A stretch of 38,801 nt of DNA, taken from Rhodobacterales bacterium HKCCE4037. Lineage in GTDB: Bacteria > Pseudomonadota > Alphaproteobacteria > Rhodobacterales > Rhodobacteraceae. Positions 1 through 8,317 of this stretch are shown one piece after another. The stretch covers positions 1-38,801 of the forward strand of contig WVSM01000016.1 in the NCBI GenBank assembly GCA_015689645.1. The letters run 5' to 3'. The notes below the pieces were generated by a model, which was not told where the DNA came from, did no database searches, and saw only the letters and a list, made by a program, of their open reading frames with translations. The first letter of the stretch is position 1; every line of letters begins with the position of its first letter. A program made the translations under genes and the position numbers.

Positions 1-1028
1 ACCCGGCGCCCGCGCCCGACCCGACTCCCGCGCCTGCGCCGCAGGAAGTGCCCGCCCCCGCGCCGGACCCCGAACCCGCGCCGACGCCGGTGGAGATGCC
101 GAAGATGGAGGCTATCGCCCCGGACCTGGCGACGGGACCGGCGCAGAAGACCGGGCTGTTCGGGCGGCTGATGGGACGTTCCTCCGAACCCCGTCGCGCG
201 CTCGACGATGACATGCTGGAGCAGCTGGAAGAATTGCTGATCGCCTCGGACATGGGCGTGGATATCGCGCTGCGCGTGACATCCAACATGGCCGAAGGGC
301 GCTATGGCAAGCTGATGTCGGCGCGCGAGATCAAGGAATTGCTGGCGGGCGAGGTGGCCCGCGTGATGGAGCCGGTGGCCCGGCCGCTGCCGATCTATCC
401 CAAGACGCCGCAGGTGGTGCTGGTCGTCGGCGTGAACGGGTCGGGCAAGACCACGACCATCGGCAAGCTCGCCAGCCAGTTCAAGGCGGCGGGCAAGAAG
501 GTGGTGATCGCGGCGGGCGACACGTTCCGCGCGGCGGCGGTCGAACAGCTGCAGGTCTGGGGTGAGCGCGCAGGCGTGCCGGTGCTGACCGCGCCCGAAG
601 GCTCGGACCCGGCGGCGCTGGCCTTCGACGCGATGACAAAGGCGGAGGCCGAGGGCGCGGACCTTCTGATGATTGACACGGCGGGCCGGCTGCACAACCG
701 CGCCGACCTGATGGAGGAACTCGCCAAGATCGTCCGGGTGATCCGCAAGAAAGACCCCGACGCGCCGCACAACACGCTTCTGGTTCTGGACGCCACGACA
801 GGGCAGAACGCGCTCAACCAGGTGGAGCTGTTCGGCAAGATGGCCGATGTCTCGGGCCTCGTGATGACCAAGCTCGACGGCACGGCCAAGGGCGGCGTGC
901 TGGTGGCGCTGGCCGACAAGTTCGGCCTGCCGATCCATGCGATCGGCGTGGGGGAGCAGATTGACGATCTGCAACCGTTTGACCCGGGTGACTTTGCCGA
1001 CGCGCTGGTCGGGCTTGACCGTTCCTGA
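1..1028 (+). CDS. ftsY: Signal recognition particle receptor FtsY (5' end missing)
   Basis: FtsY is the SRP-receptor GTPase that docks ribosome-nascent chain complexes at the inner membrane for co-translational insertion. The frame is open to the left window edge, so the N-terminus is cut; a GTG at 48 is internal, not a credible start. The visible N-terminal part is a proline/alanine-rich linker (PAPAPDP, PAPAPQE). It is followed by the NG domain: a helical N domain, the G1 P-loop GVNGSGKTTT (about bases 430-460), DTFRAAAVEQL, the G3 motif DTAGRLHN and the G4 motif TKLDGTAKGG, ending with the family-typical GVGEQIDDLQPF. All GTPase motifs are intact. It converges on the mgtC gene, with 47 bp between the two stop codons. 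Confidence 0.97.
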   Translation, partial: PAPAPDPTPAPAPQEVPAPAPDPEPAPTPVEMPKMEAIAPDLATGPAQKTGLFGRLMGRSSEPRRALDDDMLEQLEELLIASDMGVDIALRVTSNMAEGRYGKLMSAREIKELLAGEVARVMEPVARPLPIYPKTPQVVLVVGVNGSGKTTTIGKLASQFKAAGKKVVIAAGDTFRAAAVEQLQVWGERAGVPVLTAPEGSDPAALAFDAMTKAEAEGADLLMIDTAGRLHNRADLMEELAKIVRVIRKKDPDAPHNTLLVLDATTGQNALNQVELFGKMADVSGLVMTKLDGTAKGGVLVALADKFGLPIHAIGVGEQIDDLQPFDPGDFADALVGLDRS

Positions 1029-1033
1029 CATTC

Positions 1034-1054
1034 ATCCACAGGCCCTGTGGATAA
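1034..1054. other. Palindrome containing a DnaA-box sequence
   Basis: Between the convergent stops of ftsY and the MgtC gene lies the dyad ATCCACAGG-C-CCTGTGGAT (1034-1052). Its right arm continues to 1054 and forms a perfect DnaA box (TTATCCACA) on the minus strand at 1046-1054. The hairpin begins 6 bp after the ftsY stop and could act as a short terminator, but the following bases (AACTTTGC) are a poor T-tract. Whether DnaA binds here is unknown. Confidence 0.5.
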
Positions 1055-1075
1055 CTTTGCGGCCGGGCAAATGTC

Positions 1076-1594
1076 CTAGTCGTCAGCTTCGGGCGCGGTG
1101 TTCTGGGGCCGGTGGGTGCCCATCCAGACCTCGATATGGCTCAGGACGAACAGGACGAGAAGCACGATCACCGTGGCCATCGCGGCCAGCGGCACCTGAC
1201 CCGACCCGCAGGCCAGCCCTATGGCACCGGCCAGCCACATCGACGCGCCGGTGGTGATGTTCTTCACCTCGCCGCCCGAGGTGAAGATGATCCCCGCGGC
1301 GAGGAAGGCGACGCCCGCCGTCACCGCCTCGATCAGGCGCAGGGGATCGACGCGCATGTTGTCGCCGCCCATCCCGAAATCGAGCGCGGCAAGCTGCTGG
1401 CTGACGATGATGAAGGTGCAGGCCGCCATCGACACCAGCATGTGCGTGCGCAGGCCGGCGGGCTTGGCCTTGCGTTCCCTCTCGAACCCGATCGCACCGC
1501 CGAGCACCAGCGCCACGAATAGCCGGACGAAGGCGACCTCGGGCGGCACGACGTTGAAGGTGCCGTTCAATTCATCGAGGATCGTGTTCCACAT
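1076..1594 (-). CDS. MgtC/SapB family membrane protein
   Basis: This 172-residue protein belongs to the MgtC/SapB family. It has about five membrane segments and the conserved stretch GGAIGFERERKAKPAGLRTH after the first helix, then FLAAGIIF and GASMWLAGAIGLACG. MgtC relatives are linked to survival at low magnesium and in some pathogens to inhibition of the F-ATP synthase; the role of this short, environmental type is not known. The start at 1594 (MWNTIL) is preferred over a longer reading because the extra upstream residues are Pro/Ser/Gly-rich and the frame upstream overlaps the neighbouring transporter's leader. A purine-rich GGGGAGGGG lies upstream of this ATG. Confidence 0.85.
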   Translation of the reverse strand: MWNTILDELNGTFNVVPPEVAFVRLFVALVLGGAIGFERERKAKPAGLRTHMLVSMAACTFIIVSQQLAALDFGMGGDNMRVDPLRLIEAVTAGVAFLAAGIIFTSGGEVKNITTGASMWLAGAIGLACGSGQVPLAAMATVIVLLVLFVLSHIEVWMGTHRPQNTAPEADD

Positions 1595-1671
1595 AACTTG
1601 CCCATCCCCTCCCCATGACGGATACGGAGAAGGAACGGGCCGCGGCCCGACCGGTTCCATGGGGCAGAGAG

Positions 1672-2574
1672 ATGAGCAGCTGGATCACGTCCGTGGAAGG
1701 GACGCCCACGGGTGCGACCGTCGCGTTGATCCTTGCGCTGCTGGCGGCGGTGCTGCACGCGGTCTTCGGGGCGCTGCAGAAGGGCCGCCATGACCCGCTC
1801 CTGGCACGCGGCGTGATCGACGCGAGCTACGGGCTGATGGCCGCGCCCTTCGCGCTGTTCGTCGTGCCGTGGCCCGAGCCGCATATGTGGCCGATCTTCG
1901 CGGGCGCCTTCGTCATCCACTCCCTCTACAAATGGGCGGTGCTCGCCTCCTACCGGCGCGGGGCCTACACGGTCGTCTACCCGGTGATGCGCGGCACCGG
2001 GCCGCTGTTCACCGTGATCGGCGCGTGGCTGATCTTCGACGAGACGTTCAGCCCGGTGCAATGGATCGGCGTGGCGGTCCTGCTGTCGGGCCTTTACGGG
2101 CTGGCGGCCTACAATATGGCCAAGATCACCGTGGCGCGCGACACGCTGGTGCCCGCGCTGTGGTTCGCGGTGCTTACGGGGCTGTTCGTGGCGCTTTACA
2201 CCACCTACGACGCCTATGGCATCCGCGCGACGGCCGACCCGTTCACCTTCCTCGCGTGGTTCTTCTTCATCGACGGGCTGCTCTACCCGGTGCTTGCCGC
2301 GCGGTTCTACGCCCGGCTGGAGGACAAGCCGACCCTCGGCCCGCTGGCCCTGCGCGGGGTGGGCGGGGGGCTTGTGGCCTTTGCCTCGTTCGGGTCGATC
2401 ATGCTGGCCACGCGGCTTGACCAGGTCGGCGAAGCGGCGGTGTTGCGCGAAACCTCGACCGTGTTCGCCGCGCTGATCGGCTGGCTGTTCCTGAAGGAAA
2501 GCGTCGGGCCGCGACGGCTGGTCCTGATGGGGTTGATCGCAGCGGGGGCGGTGATAGTTGAGGTGGGCGGCTGA
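1672..2574 (+). CDS. EamA/DMT family transporter
   Basis: An inner-membrane transporter of the drug/metabolite (EamA) superfamily, 300 residues with about ten predicted membrane helices arranged as two halves. The second-half signature ETSTVFAALIGWLFLKESVG is clear, as is the first-half YPVMRGTGPLFTVIGAWLIFDE. The substrate cannot be predicted from sequence. The start at 1672 (MSSWITS) has GGGGCAGAG just upstream; an in-frame ATG at 1615 would add 19 charged residues and has no ribosome binding site. It is followed 25 bp later by yciB and may be co-transcribed with it. Confidence 0.88.
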   Translation: MSSWITSVEGTPTGATVALILALLAAVLHAVFGALQKGRHDPLLARGVIDASYGLMAAPFALFVVPWPEPHMWPIFAGAFVIHSLYKWAVLASYRRGAYTVVYPVMRGTGPLFTVIGAWLIFDETFSPVQWIGVAVLLSGLYGLAAYNMAKITVARDTLVPALWFAVLTGLFVALYTTYDAYGIRATADPFTFLAWFFFIDGLLYPVLAARFYARLEDKPTLGPLALRGVGGGLVAFASFGSIMLATRLDQVGEAAVLRETSTVFAALIGWLFLKESVGPRRLVLMGLIAAGAVIVEVGG

Positions 2575-2599
2575 GAGGCCACCAAACAGGAAAGACGTG

Positions 2600-3217
2600 A
2601 TGGCCGAAGAACGCTCGATCAACCCGTGGCTGAAGAACGCGCTGGAACTGGGACCGCCGATCCTGTTCTTCATCGCCTACTTGCGGCTGGAAGACACGAC
2701 AATTGCGGTCGGCGGCACCGAGTATGACGGGTTCATCATCGCCACGGCGGTTTTCGTGCCGATCCTGCTGACCACCACGGCGATCCTGTGGAAGCTGACC
2801 GGCGTCATCTCCCGCATCCAGGTGTTCACCGCGATCCTCGTGGTGTTCTTCGGCGCGCTCACGGTGTGGTTCAACGATGACCGGTTCTTCAAGATGAAGA
2901 CGACGATCGTCTATGCCTTCTTCGCGCTGATGCTGGGGATCGGGCTGGCGCGCGGCCAGTCCTACCTGAAGTTCCTGATGGGCGACCGTCTGCCGATGGC
3001 GGACGAGGGCTGGATGATCATGACCAAGCGGCTGGCGCTGGCCTTCGTGGCGATGGGTATCGCGAACGAGGTCATCTGGCGCACCCAGACAGACCGCTTC
3101 TGGGTCACCTTCGAGACCTTCGTGCTGCCCGCGTTCCTGTTCGTCGTCTTCATGTCGCAGGCCCCGCTGATCGAGCGGTTCAGCCTCGACGAGGAGGACG
3201 AGGAGTCTTCTTCCTGA
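2600..3217 (+). CDS. yciB: Inner-membrane septation protein YciB/IspZ
   Basis: YciB (IspZ, septation protein A) is a small polytopic inner-membrane protein linked to cell envelope synthesis and division in enterobacteria. This copy has 205 residues and about five to six membrane segments, with the family-typical [11 protein letters not shown] near the N-terminus and the block [19 protein letters not shown]. The C-terminus is acidic and serine-rich (DEEDEESSS). The start at 2600 is preceded by AGGAAAG, a good Shine-Dalgarno; an in-frame ATG at 2558 lies inside the preceding transporter gene. Its last 38 bp overlap the 3' end of the convergent pseudouridine synthase gene. In alphaproteobacteria it is often near ftsY, as here. 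Confidence 0.93.
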   Translation: MAEERSINPWLKNALELGPPILFFIAYLRLEDTTIAVGGTEYDGFIIATAVFVPILLTTTAILWKLTGVISRIQVFTAILVVFFGALTVWFNDDRFFKMKTTIVYAFFALMLGIGLARGQSYLKFLMGDRLPMADEGWMIMTKRLALAFVAMGIANEVIWRTQTDRFWVTFETFVLPAFLFVVFMSQAPLIERFSLDEEDEESSS

Positions 3218-4016
3218 GCGACTGCCCCGGCTTCGCCGCGCCCGCCGGCTTCTTGCGGCGGTTGGACTTTGGCTTGGCCTCGGCGTGGCCCTCGGTCGCG
3301 GCCTCCAGCCCCAGCTGATCGCGCAGAACGCGGGGGCGGACTTCCTCCACCTCGCTCGGTTTCAGCTGGTTCAGCCGAAACGGCCCGTAAGAGATCCGGA
3401 TCAGCCGGTTCACCACCAGCCCGATTTCCTGCATCGCGCGGCGAATCTCGCGGTTCTTGCCCTCGCGGATGCCCACGGTGACCCAGGCATTCGCGCCCTG
3501 CTGGCGGTCGAAGGTGACATCCATCGGTTGGAATTTCTCGCCATCGGCGACGATGCCCTGCCGGAGTGGTTCGAAATCCTCCGGCTTGGGCGTGCCCTTC
3601 ACCCGGACACGATACTTGCGCACCCAGCCGGTGGAGGGCAGCTCGAGCCTGCGCTTGATGCCGCCGTCGTTCGTCAGCAGCAACAGCCCCTCGGAGGTCA
3701 GGTCGAGCCGCCCGACGCTCATCACCCTTGGCATCCCCTCGGGCAGGTCGTCGAAGACGGTCTTGCGGCCCTTCTCGTCGGACGCGCTGGTCACGAGGCC
3801 CGAGGGCTTGTGGTAGAGCCACAGGCGCGGACGCTCGACCTCCGGCAGCGGCGCGCCGTCGACGAGGATCGTGTCCCGGTCCGTGACGTTCAGGGCGGGG
3901 CTGTCGATGACCTTGCCGTTCACCGACACGCGGCCTTCGCCGATCATGCGCTCGGCCTCCCGGCGCGAAGCGACGCCGGCGCGGCTGAGGACTTTTGCTA
4001 TGCGATCTCCATCCAT
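3180..4016 (-). CDS. rluB: 23S rRNA pseudouridine synthase, RluB/RsuA family
   Basis: This 278-residue enzyme isomerises a specific uridine to pseudouridine in rRNA. An N-terminal S4 RNA-binding domain (about residues 3-60, with [20 protein letters not shown]) precedes the RsuA-type catalytic domain, in which the catalytic aspartate is D105 in [32 protein letters not shown] is the other family signature. The last 40 residues are a Lys/Arg/Pro-rich tail, probably for RNA contact. RluB (23S U2605) is the most likely assignment; RluE or RsuA specificity cannot be excluded from sequence alone. The gene is divergent from tadA with 54 bp between starts, and its 3' end overlaps yciB by 38 bp. Confidence 0.92.
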   Translation of the reverse strand: MDGDRIAKVLSRAGVASRREAERMIGEGRVSVNGKVIDSPALNVTDRDTILVDGAPLPEVERPRLWLYHKPSGLVTSASDEKGRKTVFDDLPEGMPRVMSVGRLDLTSEGLLLLTNDGGIKRRLELPSTGWVRKYRVRVKGTPKPEDFEPLRQGIVADGEKFQPMDVTFDRQQGANAWVTVGIREGKNREIRRAMQEIGLVVNRLIRISYGPFRLNQLKPSEVEEVRPRVLRDQLGLEAATEGHAEAKPKSNRRKKPAGAAKPGQSLRKKTPRPPRRG

Positions 4017-4070
4017 GGGACGGAGTTACAGGTTTGACAGGCAGCGCGAAAGCGGCAAAGCCTGCGCGCC

Positions 4071-4532
4071 ATGAGCCAATTCACCGATTTCATGCCCGAT
4101 GCGCTCGCCGAGGCGCGTGCCGCCGCCGCGCGCGGCGAGGTGCCGGTGGGCGCCGTGGTGGTGAAGGACGGTGCGGTCATCGCGCGGGCGGGCAACCGCA
4201 CGCGGGAGATGAACGACCCCACGGCCCATGCCGAGATGCTGGCGATCCGCGCGGCCTGCGCCGCGCTTGGTTCCGAACGGCTGACCGGCTGCGCGCTCTG
4301 GGTCACGCTGGAGCCGTGCCCCGCCTGTGCCGGTGCCATCGCCGCGGCGCGCGTGGAAAGACTCTACTACGCTGCCCCGGACCCGAAATCGGGTGGCGTG
4401 GCACAGGGCCCGCGCGTCTTCGACCACAGCCAGGCCCACCACCGGCCCGAGGTCTACACCGGGCTGCACGAAGGCGAGGCCGCCGCCCTGCTGCGCGAGT
4501 TTTTTGCCGGAAAGCGCCAGGCCCCGCGGTAG
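4071..4532 (+). CDS. tadA: tRNA-specific adenosine-34 deaminase TadA
   Basis: TadA converts A34 to inosine in the anticodon of tRNA-Arg(ACG), which lets the tRNA read CGU, CGC and CGA. The 153-residue protein has the complete cytidine-deaminase-like active site: HAE in TAHAEMLAI (zinc ligand and catalytic Glu) and PCxxC in LEPCPACAGAI. GEVPVGAVVV near the N-terminus and YYAAPDPKSGG are also family-typical. It is divergent from the rRNA pseudouridine synthase gene, so two RNA-modification genes share a promoter region. A GC-rich 3'-end repeat starts one base after its stop codon. Confidence 0.96.
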   Translation: MSQFTDFMPDALAEARAAAARGEVPVGAVVVKDGAVIARAGNRTREMNDPTAHAEMLAIRAACAALGSERLTGCALWVTLEPCPACAGAIAAARVERLYYAAPDPKSGGVAQGPRVFDHSQAHHRPEVYTGLHEGEAAALLREFFAGKRQAPR

Positions 4533-4594
4533 TGGGGGGCGCTGCCCCCGTCGCCCATGGGCGACTCCCCCGGCATATTTCGGGAACAAAGAGG
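4533..4594 (+). repeat. GC-rich 3'-end repeat, copy 1
   Basis: Directly after the tadA stop is an element made of a GGGGG-CGCTG-CCCCC hairpin, then GTCGCCCATGGGCGAC, then CTCCCCCGG followed by an A/T-rich tail (CATATTTCGGGAACAAAG). The outer G-run can also pair with the second C-run. A second copy with the same order of parts lies after the UbiH gene at 23811-23876 on the minus strand. In both cases the element is in sense orientation right after a stop codon, which suggests a role in 3'-end formation or mRNA stability. My recollection is that similar elements are common in Rhodobacteraceae. Confidence 0.7.
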
Positions 4595-4707
4595 GATGGG
4601 GCGCGCAACCTGACCATCTTTGTTTCATGAAAATGCAAATTCCGGCAGGAGACGCCCGCGCTGCCGCCAGCAGGTTGGGCGAGACGTCGAAACAGAATTG
4701 TTGAATA

Positions 4708-5083
4708 TGCGCGGAGGGCCTGTAAGCCGGATTCTGTCCAAGGGGCGGACCCCTCTGGATGACCATTCCTCTCGACGTGCCGTTGCCGACACGTTCCAGC
4801 TGCCAACCCGGACCGCGGGGTGAAGCCCCCGTAGCGCGGTCCCTATTCGGCATTGCTCCCGGTGGGGCTTGCCATGCGAGCCCTGTTGCCAAGGCCCCGG
4901 TGGGCCTTACCCCACCGTTTCACCATCACCATGCAAGCATGGCTGTCTGTTCTCTGTGGCGCTGTCCGTCGGATTGCTCCGCCCGGGCGTTACCCGGCAC
5001 CGTTTCTTCAGGGAGTCCGGACTTTCCTCGGTGCGATCCTTGCTGCGCAAAGTCGCGCCGCGGCCATCCAGCCCTCCGCGCGA
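4708..5083 (-). ncRNA. rnpB: RNase P RNA (bacterial class A)
   Basis: The catalytic RNA of RNase P, which removes 5' leaders from pre-tRNAs. On the minus strand the 5' half contains the universal GAGGAAAGTCCGGACTCC (about 5011-5032), and the 3' end contains GACAGAATCCGGCTTACAGG. The terminal P1 helix is visible: GCGCGGAGGGC at 5081-5071 pairs perfectly with GCCCTCCGCGC at 4719-4709, which sets the ends to within a few bases. The length of about 375 nt is normal. The 5' end lies only about 10 bp after the stop of the AmpD-like gene on the same strand, so its promoter must be inside that coding region, or the RNA is processed from a longer transcript. Confidence 0.95.
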
Positions 5084-5091
5084 GCGAGGAC

Positions 5092-5772
5092 CTATGCGCA
5101 GGCCGCGCCCGGATCAAGCCCGAACCGCTGCGCAAGGTCGGCCATCCGCGCGCAATCCGTGCCGTCGAGCGGGCCGCGCGCCCAGGGGCGAAAGCGCATC
5201 CGCACGACCTCCAGCAGCAGGGCGTCGTCCATCTCGCCATAGCCGAAGGCGGTGGCATCGCGGCGGAAGGCGTCCGCGTCGACCGCGTCGCCCGCCGCCT
5301 CGGACCAGACCGACAGGCCGCTGCGCGCAAGGCGCTTCCAGTCGAATCGGGCGCCGGGGTCGATCTTGCGGCCCGGGGCCATGTCGGAATGGCCGATGAC
5401 GCCCTCCGGCGCGATGCCGTGATCGGACAGGAGGCGGGGCAGAAGCCGTTCGAGCGAGGCCATCAGCGGCGCGGAGAAGGGCGTGCGCCCGTCGTTGTCC
5501 AGCTCGATCCCGATGGAGCGGGAGTTCACGTCATACCGCCCCTGCCACCAGCCCTTGCCGGCATGCCAGGCGCGCATCTCCGGGGCGACCAGTTCGAACA
5601 CCGTGCCGTCCCGGCCGATCAGGTAATGGGCCGAAACCTCGCGCTCCGGGTCGCAGAGCGCCTTGGCCGCACCCGCGCAATCCTGCATCGCCGTGTAATG
5701 CAACACCACGAGTTCGGGCCTGAGCCCGTCGCGCCGCTCCCCGAAATTCGGGCTTCTTATGGAGCGGTCAAT
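5092..5772 (-). CDS. N-acetylmuramoyl-L-alanine amidase, AmpD-like (Amidase_2)
   Basis: A zinc amidase that cleaves the bond between N-acetylmuramic acid and L-alanine, in cell-wall recycling or turnover. The domain begins almost at the N-terminus (PNFGERR, then VVLHYTAM with the first zinc His). It continues with HYLIGRDGTVFELV and RAWHAGKGWW, and has the other zinc ligands in GHSDMAPGRKIDPG. No signal peptide is visible, so a cytoplasmic (AmpD-like) location is inferred. The start is uncertain: no ATG, GTG or TTG occurs where homology should begin. I place it at the ATT that overlaps the upstream lipoprotein stop (ATTGA, 5772); CTG at 5778 or ATG at 5841, inside the upstream gene, are alternatives. 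It ends 9 bp before rnpB. Confidence 0.85.
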   Translation of the reverse strand: MDRSIRSPNFGERRDGLRPELVVLHYTAMQDCAGAAKALCDPEREVSAHYLIGRDGTVFELVAPEMRAWHAGKGWWQGRYDVNSRSIGIELDNDGRTPFSAPLMASLERLLPRLLSDHGIAPEGVIGHSDMAPGRKIDPGARFDWKRLARSGLSVWSEAAGDAVDADAFRRDATAFGYGEMDDALLLEVVRMRFRPWARGPLDGTDCARMADLAQRFGLDPGAACA

Positions 5773-6385
5773 TTCCAGTGTAATCCGGGTATTGCTCGGT
5801 TTCGCCGAAATTCGGCGCGGGCTGGTTGGCCGCGGCCGCATCGGCGCGGTAGCCCGCCGGGTCGAAGCCGCAGACGAAGCCATCGCCATCGGGGTCGAGG
5901 CCCATCGGGTCCCGCTCCGGCCCGCCTTCGCGCAGGAAGGCATCCTGGGCGAGGTCGCGGCTTTCGTAGGCCGCGCAATTGGCGGCGTTGTTGCGGCGGA
6001 ACGGGTTGCGGCGCCACTGGCGCTGGCCCGGTGCATGGGTGGTGCGGATCGCGAAGGCCGCCACGCGCGGGATAATCGGGGGCGGAAGGACGTCGGCCGC
6101 GTTCTGCGGCTGGATGTTGTCGAACACGCCGCCACCGCCGCTTCCAGCGCCCCGCTCGGCCTCGTCAATGGCACCCGCCGCGATCTGCTCGATGCTGTTC
6201 GGAGCGAATTCACCGGAGGGCGCGGCCCCGCCGTCAAACGGCGTGGCCGAAATCTGGCCGTTGAGGGGGCGCTGCCCCACGGGGCCGAAATTGTCCGGCT
6301 GAAGACCCGGCGACACGTCGTTCGGCGGGTTGGAACAGGCCGAAACGGCGAGAAGGGCAAGGGCAATTATACGCTTCGAAAACAT
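5768..6385 (-). CDS. Lipoprotein with Excalibur-like calcium-binding motif
   Basis: A 205-residue predicted lipoprotein. The start at 6385 (MFSKRIIALALLAVSAC) gives a lipoprotein signal with lipobox AVSAC. The middle is low complexity (Gly/Pro/Ala-rich). The C-terminal part, from about residue 140, resembles an Excalibur domain: NCAAYESRDLAQDAFLREGG followed by the acidic loop DPDGDGFVCGFDP, which probably binds calcium and carries paired cysteines. The protein would sit in the envelope, attached by its lipidated Cys. It lies between gatA and the AmpD-like amidase on the same strand, and its stop overlaps the amidase's likely start, suggesting translational coupling. Its exact function is unknown. 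Confidence 0.82.
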   Translation of the reverse strand: MFSKRIIALALLAVSACSNPPNDVSPGLQPDNFGPVGQRPLNGQISATPFDGGAAPSGEFAPNSIEQIAAGAIDEAERGAGSGGGGVFDNIQPQNAADVLPPPIIPRVAAFAIRTTHAPGQRQWRRNPFRRNNAANCAAYESRDLAQDAFLREGGPERDPMGLDPDGDGFVCGFDPAGYRADAAAANQPAPNFGETEQYPDYTGN

Positions 6386-6422
6386 CACGTCACGCGACTC
6401 AGGGGGTTGATGGTTGCGCTGC

Positions 6423-7910
6423 CTACCACCAACGCGCGGGCTTTTCCACAAAGCCGGCGGCGGATTCCAGCGCATAGGCGGTGTTCAGCAATTCCGCCTC
6501 CTCCCAGGGCCGTCCGATGAGCTGCAATCCGAGCGGCAGGCCGTTGCGGTCGATGCCGGTGGGCACCGCCACGCCGGGCAGGCCGGCAAGGTTCACCGTC
6601 ACCGTGAAGACGTCGTTGAGATACATCTGCACCGGATCGGAGACGTCCTGCCCAAGCTCGAACGCCGCCGAGGGCGTCGCAGGCGTCAGGATCGCGTCGA
6701 CCCCTTCGTGGAACACCTCGTCGAAGTCCCGCTTGATGAGCGCACGCACCTTGCGGGCGCGGTTGTAATAGGCGTCGTAGAAGCCCGCCGACAGCACGTA
6801 GGTGCCGACCATGACGCGGCGCTTGACCTCGTCGCCGAAGCCTTCGGCGCGGGTTTTCTCGTACATCTCGGTGATGCCGTCGCCCTGGGCGAGTTTCGCA
6901 CGGTAGCCGAAGCGCACGCCGTCGTAGCGCGCGAGGTTCGACGAGGCCTCCGCCGGTGCGATCACGTAATAGGCGGGTAGGGCGTATTTCGTGTGCGGCA
7001 GGGAGATATCGCGGATCTCGGCGCCCGCGTCTTTCAGCATCGCGGTGCCCTCGGACCAGAGCTTTTCGATCTCCTCCGGCATGCCGTCCATGCGGTATTC
7101 GGCGGGGATGCCGATGACCTTGCCCTTGATGTCGCCGGTCAGCAGGGCCTCGAAATCGGGCACGGGCAGATCGGCGGAGGTGCTGTCTTTCGGGTCATGG
7201 CCCATCATCGCCGCGCCCATGATCGCCGCATCGCGGACGGTCTTGGTCATCGGGCCGGCCTGGTCCAGCGACGAGGCGAAGGCCACGATGCCCCAGCGCG
7301 AGCAGCGCCCATAGGTGGGCTTCAGCCCCACGGTGCCGGTGAAGGCGGCGGGCTGGCGGATCGAGCCGCCGGTGTCGGTCCCGGTCGCGGCAAGGCAGAG
7401 GTCGGCGGAGACGGCAGCGGCCGAGCCACCGGAGGAGCCGCCCGGCGTCAGCGCCGCGTCGGAATTGCCCGCGCGCCAGGGGTTCACGGCATTGCCGTAG
7501 GTCGAGGTCTCGTTCGACGAACCCATGGCGAATTCGTCCATGTTCAGCTTGCCGAGCATCACCGCGCCCGCGTCGCGGAGCTGGCCCGAGACGGTCGATT
7601 CGTATTCCGGTTTGAAGCCTTCGAGGATCTTCGAGGCGGCCTGTGAGGGCACGCCCTCGGTGCAGAACAGGTCCTTGATGCCGACGGGAATGCCGCACAT
7701 GTCGGGCGCGTCCCCGGCCTTGATCCGGGCATCGGCGGCCTTGGCGCGGTCCATGGCGATCTCGGGCGTCTTGTGGACGAAAGCGCCGAGCGCGTCCGCC
7801 GCGTCGATGGCCGAAAGGCAGGCCTCGGTCAGTTCGACGGAGGTGACGTCGCCCTTGCGCAGCGCGTCGCGGGCCTCGGCGATGGTCAGCTTGTTGAGAT
7901 CGGACATCAT
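6423..7910 (-). CDS. gatA: Asp-tRNA(Asn)/Glu-tRNA(Gln) amidotransferase subunit A
   Basis: GatA is the glutaminase subunit of GatCAB. It releases ammonia from glutamine to amidate misacylated Glu-tRNA(Gln), and in some species Asp-tRNA(Asn). The 495-residue length is typical. The amidase-signature triad is complete: K79 in [11 protein letters not shown]159 in [15 protein letters not shown] and the nucleophile S183 in [15 protein letters not shown]; the 24-residue spacing between the serines is the same as in other amidase-signature enzymes. The start overlaps the gatC stop: the first of two consecutive ATGs (7910) forms ATGA with the gatC TGA, so the two genes are translationally coupled. gatB is not adjacent, which is common in alphaproteobacteria. 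Confidence 0.97.
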   Translation of the reverse strand: MMSDLNKLTIAEARDALRKGDVTSVELTEACLSAIDAADALGAFVHKTPEIAMDRAKAADARIKAGDAPDMCGIPVGIKDLFCTEGVPSQAASKILEGFKPEYESTVSGQLRDAGAVMLGKLNMDEFAMGSSNETSTYGNAVNPWRAGNSDAALTPGGSSGGSAAAVSADLCLAATGTDTGGSIRQPAAFTGTVGLKPTYGRCSRWGIVAFASSLDQAGPMTKTVRDAAIMGAAMMGHDPKDSTSADLPVPDFEALLTGDIKGKVIGIPAEYRMDGMPEEIEKLWSEGTAMLKDAGAEIRDISLPHTKYALPAYYVIAPAEASSNLARYDGVRFGYRAKLAQGDGITEMYEKTRAEGFGDEVKRRVMVGTYVLSAGFYDAYYNRARKVRALIKRDFDEVFHEGVDAILTPATPSAAFELGQDVSDPVQMYLNDVFTVTVNLAGLPGVAVPTGIDRNGLPLGLQLIGRPWEEAELLNTAYALESAAGFVEKPARWW

Positions 7911-8194
7911 TCCACCACCTTCGGAACCGAGAAGAAGCCTTCGCGCGCGTCCGGCGCATTGGACAGGACCTTGGCCGCCTGGTTGCCGTCGGTGACGACA
8001 TCCTCGCGGCGCTTCAGGCGCATCGGCGTGACCGAGACCATCGGCTCCACGCCGTCGACATCGACCTCTTCGAGTTGCTCGATGAAGCCGAGGATGGCGT
8101 TGAATTCCTGGGCCAGGGCGGGAAGATCCTCTTCCTCGACCTTGATCCGGGCGAGTTTCGCAACCTTGGCGGCGGTGGCACTGTCGATGGACAT
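7907..8194 (-). CDS. gatC: Asp-tRNA(Asn)/Glu-tRNA(Gln) amidotransferase subunit C
   Basis: GatC is the small clamp subunit that wraps around the GatA-GatB interface of the GatCAB amidotransferase and stabilises it. The 95-residue length is normal. Family features are the N-terminal helix [31 protein letters not shown], the VDVDGVEPM segment, the RREDVV motif and a C-terminal [11 protein letters not shown] that inserts next to GatA. It is first in a minus-strand run, gatC-gatA-lipoprotein-amidase-rnpB. The promoter should lie in the 123-bp gap to the divergent hydrolase gene. Confidence 0.96.
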   Translation of the reverse strand: MSIDSATAAKVAKLARIKVEEEDLPALAQEFNAILGFIEQLEEVDVDGVEPMVSVTPMRLKRREDVVTDGNQAAKVLSNAPDAREGFFSVPKVVE

Positions 8195-8317
8195 GGGGGC
8201 CGTTTCCTCTGTCAGAACGCGGGCTGGGTTTAGCGGGCGGGCGCTGGGGCTTCAAGCATGCTTGCACCGGGACGGGCGGGCGCTAGGCTTGAAGCAGAGG
8301 AAAAACGGAGAGTGACG

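Noticed and set aside
1567-2673. 368-codon minus-strand open frame opposite the first EamA transporter
   Set aside because: Arg/Gln/His-rich low-complexity sequence with no recognisable motif; the plus-strand frame has clear EamA helices.
4759-6075. 438-codon plus-strand open frame over rnpB and the amidase
   Set aside because: It overlaps the RNase P RNA and is antisense to the amidase and lipoprotein genes; no domain is visible.
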